A stretch of DNA of 64,000 bases from Chaetoceros tenuissimus. Taxonomy: Eukaryota; Bacillariophyta; Thalassiosirophyceae; Chaetocerotales; Chaetocerotaceae. Every line of letters starts with the position of its first letter. The stretch's first letter is position 1. Where the stretch lies: NCBI GenBank assembly GCA_021927905.1, contig BLLK01000027.1, forward strand, positions 620,001-684,000. The letters run 5' to 3'. Both the position numbers and the translations under genes were made by a program. The notes under the pieces are model-generated. The model saw nothing but the letters and a program-made list of their open reading frames with translations. It was not told the DNA's origin and ran no database searches. Shown piece by piece: positions 59,578 through 64,000 of the stretch.

Positions 59578-61500
59578 TTACTCAATCTTTGTCTTGTTTT
59601 CACCCTCGTTACTACTGTTTGCAGCAGCAAGACTTCTTCTAGATTTTCTAGACGAATCTGATACCCACTCGAGCCACTCAAGAGACTTTCCCCCTATTGA
59701 TTTTCTAGACTTTGTGACTCTATTGTCTGCTCTGATCAGAGCAAGTGTTCGAGGCCAAACATTGTTGATGAAATATTGACGTTCAGCTCCTGGCTCAGGA
59801 TATTTTTCATGAGCAATCTCGTCACGTAAATGAAGAGAAGCGTACCCCTCGCCCTCATTACAATCCATGATAAGCTTATCGTAAGCAATGTTTTGGATTT
59901 CTGCAGCTTGTTTTCTCAATGATGCTACTTTGGAACGTTTGTTTTGTACCCACAAAAGTGCATATGTAATGATTGCGACAACTGCAGCTGGCAATGGATT
60001 TGCTGATGCTATTGACCACGCCAGAGTTGCCAATACTTTCAAAAACCCATAAACAAAGGTTGCCGTGTACATCAAAATGTCCCAGATGAGCATTCGAATC
60101 CAACAGGATGTTTGTACTGGTAACTTCTTAGCAACAAACTCTTCAGACATTCCGATAAATTCGATATCGACACCATCCTGAGTGATGACTTTTTGCACAA
60201 TATCGCTACTATCCATTTTCTCAAGAAGCAATAATACTTGAGACTGAGTCAACTCGGCAATTTCTGCCACAGCATCAAGTTTGAACAAGGTAGTACCATT
60301 TACAAAGATATTCTCTTTAGAAACCCTGCATACGGTTCCAACCCCAAAGTTACTTCTACAGACATGTTCTACTGTAAGGTCTGTCAAAGTTTTATGCAAG
60401 CCTAACAAAGATTCCATCGCATTAGGAGCAATGACACAATCATCCTTCTTTTCAGAAGGAATGTAAAAATCACCATCCCATTCAAAGTCATAATCAAGAC
60501 ACTTGACGAGTGATCCACCTTGACACATTCCAAACTCTGGACATGGAACTGGATTTTCGCACGAAACTCCACTTTCTTCACCAAATCCATGATTGTCAAA
60601 ACACAATGCACTTGAAGCTACATCTGGAGTCGTAGTCGATGAATCTGTTCCATTTGAACTTGAATTCTCAGAGTCAAAAATGTACAATGATAAACTCAAG
60701 AGAACAAATCCTACAGCCAAGCCAATACCAGTACACATTACGAAATTCTTCAAGAATGCGAGCGCAAGTGATGGCTTCTTGCTTTCAGTAGATTCTTCTG
60801 ATTCTTCTTCTACCACTTCAACAGTTGTTGCAACATTAGTTTCCACGGGAGCCTGGGTTGATTCCAATACTGTCTTTTTCACTGGGGATTTTTCTTCAGT
60901 TTCTTTTACAATTGGTTTCTCAGGAGAAGGCACTGATAGTGGTACTGGAGCTGGCACTGGTGCTGATACAGCAGATGAAGATACATTTTGAGCAACAGTT
61001 TCGACAGGAACATAAATAAGATCTGACCCATCACTCTGCTTGACATGGATTGCAGCAGGTGAAGTAACAGGTTGCTGTATGTTGATCTTTGCTGGAGACT
61101 TTGTTTTTTCCTGAACTGCTTGAGTGCTTTCCTCTTCAGTAGAACTCAACTTTCTTCTTTTCGTACGTGGCTTTGGTGCCTCTTCTTCTTCTTCTTCTTC
61201 TTGAACTTCCTCGACAACAGGCTTCTTTCTTGTGCTTCTTGTACTTTTAGGAGTACGCGAAGTCGTACTCTTCTTCTTCGCAGGAGTTTTCTTCACGGGA
61301 GTTTTCTTCACTGGAGTTTCTTTCGCTGCTGCTGTAGATGTCCCATTTTGTTTTGCAAGTTTAGCTTTTTGACGTTCTTCAGCCCACTTTTTGGCTTTGA
61401 GAATTTGCTCTTGTTTCTTCTTTGCTTTCTCCGCCTTTGTTAATTTCTTTGGCTCTTCTGTCGCAGCATCTTCTGTGTCGCGCTTTCTTTTTGGAGGCAT
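59578..61500 (-). CDS. MAN1/Src1 (Heh)-like inner nuclear membrane protein
   Basis: An intronless 640-aa protein. The N-terminal 240 aa are basic, Lys/Pro/Ser-rich with K-T-P-V-K-K repeats and an acidic block (E-E-E-E-E-E-E), probably nucleoplasmic with localisation signals. TM1 is at about 248-270. The lumenal part has a Cys-rich C-x-N-P-V-P-C-P-E-F-G-M-C-Q-G-G segment, as in Man1-Src1 C-terminal proteins. TM2/3 lie at about 480-520. The C-terminal winged-helix-like end shows L-H-L-R-D-E-I, W-P-R-T-L-A-L-I-R-A-D-N-R-V and the closing E-W-L-E-W. Such proteins tether chromatin and nuclear pores or ESCRT at the nuclear envelope. No LEM or HeH domain is recognised at the N-terminus. Confidence 0.75.
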   Translation of the reverse strand: MPPKRKRDTEDAATEEPKKLTKAEKAKKKQEQILKAKKWAEERQKAKLAKQNGTSTAAAKETPVKKTPVKKTPAKKKSTTSRTPKSTRSTRKKPVVEEVQEEEEEEEAPKPRTKRRKLSSTEEESTQAVQEKTKSPAKINIQQPVTSPAAIHVKQSDGSDLIYVPVETVAQNVSSSAVSAPVPAPVPLSVPSPEKPIVKETEEKSPVKKTVLESTQAPVETNVATTVEVVEEESEESTESKKPSLALAFLKNFVMCTGIGLAVGFVLLSLSLYIFDSENSSSNGTDSSTTTPDVASSALCFDNHGFGEESGVSCENPVPCPEFGMCQGGSLVKCLDYDFEWDGDFYIPSEKKDDCVIAPNAMESLLGLHKTLTDLTVEHVCRSNFGVGTVCRVSKENIFVNGTTLFKLDAVAEIAELTQSQVLLLLEKMDSSDIVQKVITQDGVDIEFIGMSEEFVAKKLPVQTSCWIRMLIWDILMYTATFVYGFLKVLATLAWSIASANPLPAAVVAIITYALLWVQNKRSKVASLRKQAAEIQNIAYDKLIMDCNEGEGYASLHLRDEIAHEKYPEPGAERQYFINNVWPRTLALIRADNRVTKSRKSIGGKSLEWLEWVSDSSRKSRRSLAAANSSNEGENKTKIE

Positions 61501-62029
61501 GATTGATGGAAAGTGTTGGGCGGTCTGCTTGTGGTATTGTAGGTTTCACTGATGGGTATTGTACGTGCTTTATTATTTTAGATTGGATAGAGTTGGCAGT
61601 TTCAGTTACGAGTAGTTGTTGTGTGGTGATGACGAGATGAAGATTTGAAGATTTTCATTTCGTTACCTTCATCAGGCTTCTCAAATTTGAATTTTTCAAA
61701 AAACGGTAAATAATGTCCGTGAAGATTCCCGTAGAAAAACATTACCATGCAAGTTCAAGTACGGCAAAGTTAAGGAAAATATTTTGCTTTTAAGGGGGTA
61801 AATTTTTCATGCGTTGTGAAAATTGTAGTAATGGGAGATTGAAATAATGAATTCAAAATTAGATTTCAAATTGAGAAGCATTATCAGTTATCAGTAGTAA
61901 TAATAGCATTTTGTCTAGTATTTATATGTATGTATAATATGTATTGTTTTGTATAGATTTTCTATAAAGGTAGCTGAAGCTTTTTCCATTGAAAACTTTG
62001 CAAGGGAATTTGAAAGATAACTCTAGTGT
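61501..62029. other. Intergenic region, no feature recognised
   Basis: 529 bp between the MAN1-like start (minus) and the stop of the next minus-strand gene. AT-rich, no gene or repeat recognised. Confidence 0.35.
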
Positions 62030-63424
62030 TCATCTTGTTGATATTTGCCACAAATCTTGGATGGAAAGATTTTGTTCAAAGGATCCACCCAAAATGTTTA
62101 AATAAAATGGAAAGCGATTCTTTGATGATGCATTCTCGATTGCTTTGTTTGCCTCAAGTAAATCTTGCATATCTTTATCAAGCTTTGACTTGATTTTTAA
62201 CAAATCTCTGTTGGCATTTCGTCGTCTTTTGTTCACCTTTCCTTCAGATGTTGAGAATTCATCCTCCAAGAACATCTTATCTACAGCTTCATTGGTGATG
62301 CAGCTGCGTTCCAAGATACGAAGGCAAATTTGAGCAGTGATTTCTTCTTGAAGTTCGTCGATATCCACGTGAGTGTTTTCTTCCATGTATTCCTCTAAAA
62401 TTTGAGATTCATACTTGTCCCAAACCTGTTCCCACGACATTCCCGATGCACTCCATTGTCCCCATTGCCTCCAGGAACGGAATCCATCGTAGACCATAGC
62501 TGCTACTCTACCTGGTAAAATGCATCGTTCCCTTGCATATTTCTTGGCTGCGACTCTAGCTTCGAAAGCAAGAGGAGCGAGGTCTTTTGGACTCCAAAGG
62601 CCTACTTCATATAAGCCAAGAAGAGCCCGAGGTAACAAAGTGTGATAGAGTTTTCGAGTAGTCTTTACATCGAAATCACCCCATAGCTTGTTTCTATTGC
62701 GCCCAAAGTTCTGACGAAGAGTATGAATGGAGGTATACTTAGCTGCCCATTCAAGTTTGGCCTCATCGTGCTGCTTTTGAGTTAACTTTTGCTTGCGTTT
62801 GGAAAAGGTCACAATTTCTAATTTCGGTATAGCTTTCCCTATAGGTTCAGAGATTGGAGAAGAAGTAGTAGCAGTAGCTGATAAAGTAGATGTTGGAGGC
62901 GGTACTGACGGTCTGTTGGTAAGAATTTCTTTGTAAAGATTTTCCTGCTCGTCCCGATAGTCTTTATCTGTTCTATGATTCCTTTGAATTCCAAGAGTTG
63001 CAGCAGCTCTTTTGGTCCGCTTGCGCCATAGTGGGCATTGACTTGTTCGGCCTGAAATAATGCGGTTCAGTAGAGCCTCGTTGTAGTGTTCCCTTTTCTG
63101 GAAAATATTTCTAGATTTCATGAATCTTGCAGTAGAGGGACGAAACCTTGGTAGACCTCCATCTTCACAATTATCAGTAGGTTGTACAAGTGCAGTCTTG
63201 TGTGGTGAAGAGTTGTTGCTTGCACTATGTGATGGATGCGCTTGAACGGAGATACTTGAGAAAGCGCTAACAAACACATAGCTGAAACTAGGGTTCTCCG
63301 TTACAGGTCCAAAGCAAAAGAGAAACAAGACAGATAAAACATGAGCCTTGATTAAAGTGTTGGAAGGTTTTGTTTTTGATCTTCTATGATGACCTTTTAT
63401 TTCTTTTTCTCGCCTATGCATCAT
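62030..63424 (-). CDS. Unknown diatom-like protein with N-terminal hydrophobic segment
   Basis: 464 aa from the first ATG pair (63424/63421); an open frame extends to a GTG at 63472. After a basic start a hydrophobic segment (A-H-V-L-S-V-L-F-L-F-C-F-G) precedes V-S-A-F-S-S, so a signal anchor or an organelle leader is possible. Residues about 80-230 are low complexity. The C-terminal half is helical and conserved-looking: T-L-R-Q-N-F-G-x-N-R-N-K-L-W-G-D-F, A-R-x-L-Y-H-T-L-L-P-R-A-L-L-G-L-Y, A-R-x-A-A-K-K-Y-A-R-E-R and W-x-Q-W-G-Q-W. I recognise no enzyme motif. A lineage-specific plastid or ER protein is the most I would say. Confidence 0.6.
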   Translation of the reverse strand: MMHRREKEIKGHHRRSKTKPSNTLIKAHVLSVLFLFCFGPVTENPSFSYVFVSAFSSISVQAHPSHSASNNSSPHKTALVQPTDNCEDGGLPRFRPSTARFMKSRNIFQKREHYNEALLNRIISGRTSQCPLWRKRTKRAAATLGIQRNHRTDKDYRDEQENLYKEILTNRPSVPPPTSTLSATATTSSPISEPIGKAIPKLEIVTFSKRKQKLTQKQHDEAKLEWAAKYTSIHTLRQNFGRNRNKLWGDFDVKTTRKLYHTLLPRALLGLYEVGLWSPKDLAPLAFEARVAAKKYARERCILPGRVAAMVYDGFRSWRQWGQWSASGMSWEQVWDKYESQILEEYMEENTHVDIDELQEEITAQICLRILERSCITNEAVDKMFLEDEFSTSEGKVNKRRRNANRDLLKIKSKLDKDMQDLLEANKAIENASSKNRFPFYLNILGGSFEQNLSIQDLWQISTR

Positions 63425-63472
63425 AAATAATATGGTGTGACCTAGTTCAAGTACGTTTGTGACCTTTCTCAC

Positions 63473-64000
63473 TTTTTCTAGTAGCGTGACAGTGAATACA
63501 CAGGACTGCTAGCTGTCCTTTTGAATTATAAATAAATCGTAAACCTAGCAGCTGAAATGGATGCGGCAATTTTAAATTCTATGCGCGCAACCTTTCTCTT
63601 TGAATCTGATGTAAGTAGAGAGAGAATCAATGGCAATCAATAGTGTCGATGCTGATCAAGGAGTGCAGAAAGGTTGTTGTCAAAACAACGGGAAAACTGA
63701 GAGATTCTTCATGATGAAGAACCCCTTTTGGTTCTGCGTGTCTGGTGGTGTCACTAAAGAGCTGGTGAATTACGTTCCCCTGTTGGGTAGGTGTTTGTGA
63801 TAAAAACAGGCCATTTCAGGGAAAGTCATCATGGAGGTCAAAACTTCCCTCCAACAAGAATCCAATGCAAATACGAGTAGACATGGGGTACTTTCAAAAA
63901 TGATTTCATTTGGATGGTAAAAAGTAGAAATATCTGACATAGAATTAGATTAATTGGTGAAACTAATAATTACTGTCATATCTCGTCATAGTTTTTCCAA
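63473..64000. other. Terminal intergenic region with small inverted repeats
   Basis: 528 bp at the window end without a recognised gene. It has TTCTTCAT-G-ATGAAGAA (63705-63721) followed by AGAACC...GGTTCT, two small inverted repeats that may overlap as alternative hairpins. No matching RNA family is recognised. Confidence 0.35.

Noticed and set aside
63700-63740. Overlapping small inverted repeats as an RNA gene or terminator
   Set aside because: Arms are short and no adjacent gene or RNA family supports a function.
1-64000. CRISPR arrays, rRNA or tRNA genes
   Set aside because: No regularly spaced repeats, rRNA cores or convincing cloverleaf with a TTCRA arm were seen by eye; a tRNA scan could still find one I missed.

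Overview
This window looks like nuclear DNA from a diatom, probably a centric species such as Chaetoceros, although the genus is a guess. It is AT-rich and has densely packed genes on both strands. Introns are short (about 65-100 bp) and mostly start GTAAG. Several precursors carry a secretory signal ending in the Ala-Phe plastid-entry motif of stramenopile algae (HSP90, HisRS, a reductase, a GNAT enzyme, a TPR protein). It also holds a diatom-type DUF6824 gene and other proteins I recognise only as diatom-like. Exons were joined by reading splice sites and checking reading phase.

Layout. 1-600: a small MITE. 610-8.6 kb: SEC22 SNARE, plastid HSP90, a 2OG-Fe(II) oxygenase, a THH1/TOM1-like membrane protein and the SUMO E2 UBC9. 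8.9-21.6 kb: a DUF6824 nuclear protein, a coiled-coil repeat protein with a C-terminal PDZ, an INPP4-type phosphoinositide phosphatase, a Cys-rich membrane protein, a dynactin p27-like beta-helix protein and plastid HisRS. 22.0-37.1 kb: a thylakoid-lumen cyclophilin gene hit by a 13.7-kb retroelement array. 37.5-46.7 kb: a MYST histone acetyltransferase, a Patched/Dispatched-like RND permease with a 23-nt microexon, a mitochondrial tricarboxylate-type carrier and a plastid TPR protein. 47.3-50.9 kb: an inward-rectifier-type K+ channel with a truncated tandem copy of its 3' half. 51.2-63.4 kb: GNAT, SDR-like reductase, Q/N-rich ankyrin protein, RAD52, ribosomal P1, a MAN1/Src1-like inner nuclear membrane protein and an unknown protein.

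The most unusual object is the Penelope-like element (PLE) array at 22544-36288. It holds four copies, two on the minus strand followed by two on the plus strand, so both outer ends are element 3' ends. Each copy has a coiled-coil/lysine-rich ORF1 and a nearly identical 711-codon reverse transcriptase ORF with no visible GIY-YIG endonuclease. About 557 bp of the cyclophilin gene is duplicated on the two sides of the array, a target duplication far larger than usual. The minus pair and the plus pair carry different diagnostic variants, including a 72-bp hairpin segment found only in the minus pair. The array is therefore not a simple fold-back copy. The terminal repeat also has a hammerhead-ribozyme-like core and a palindromic pair of TGACGTCA-type sites.

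Most other genes are ordinary housekeeping genes (trafficking, protein folding, translation, chromatin, DNA repair, lipid signalling, transport). They show no operon-like organisation, but several divergent pairs share 400-600 bp promoter regions.
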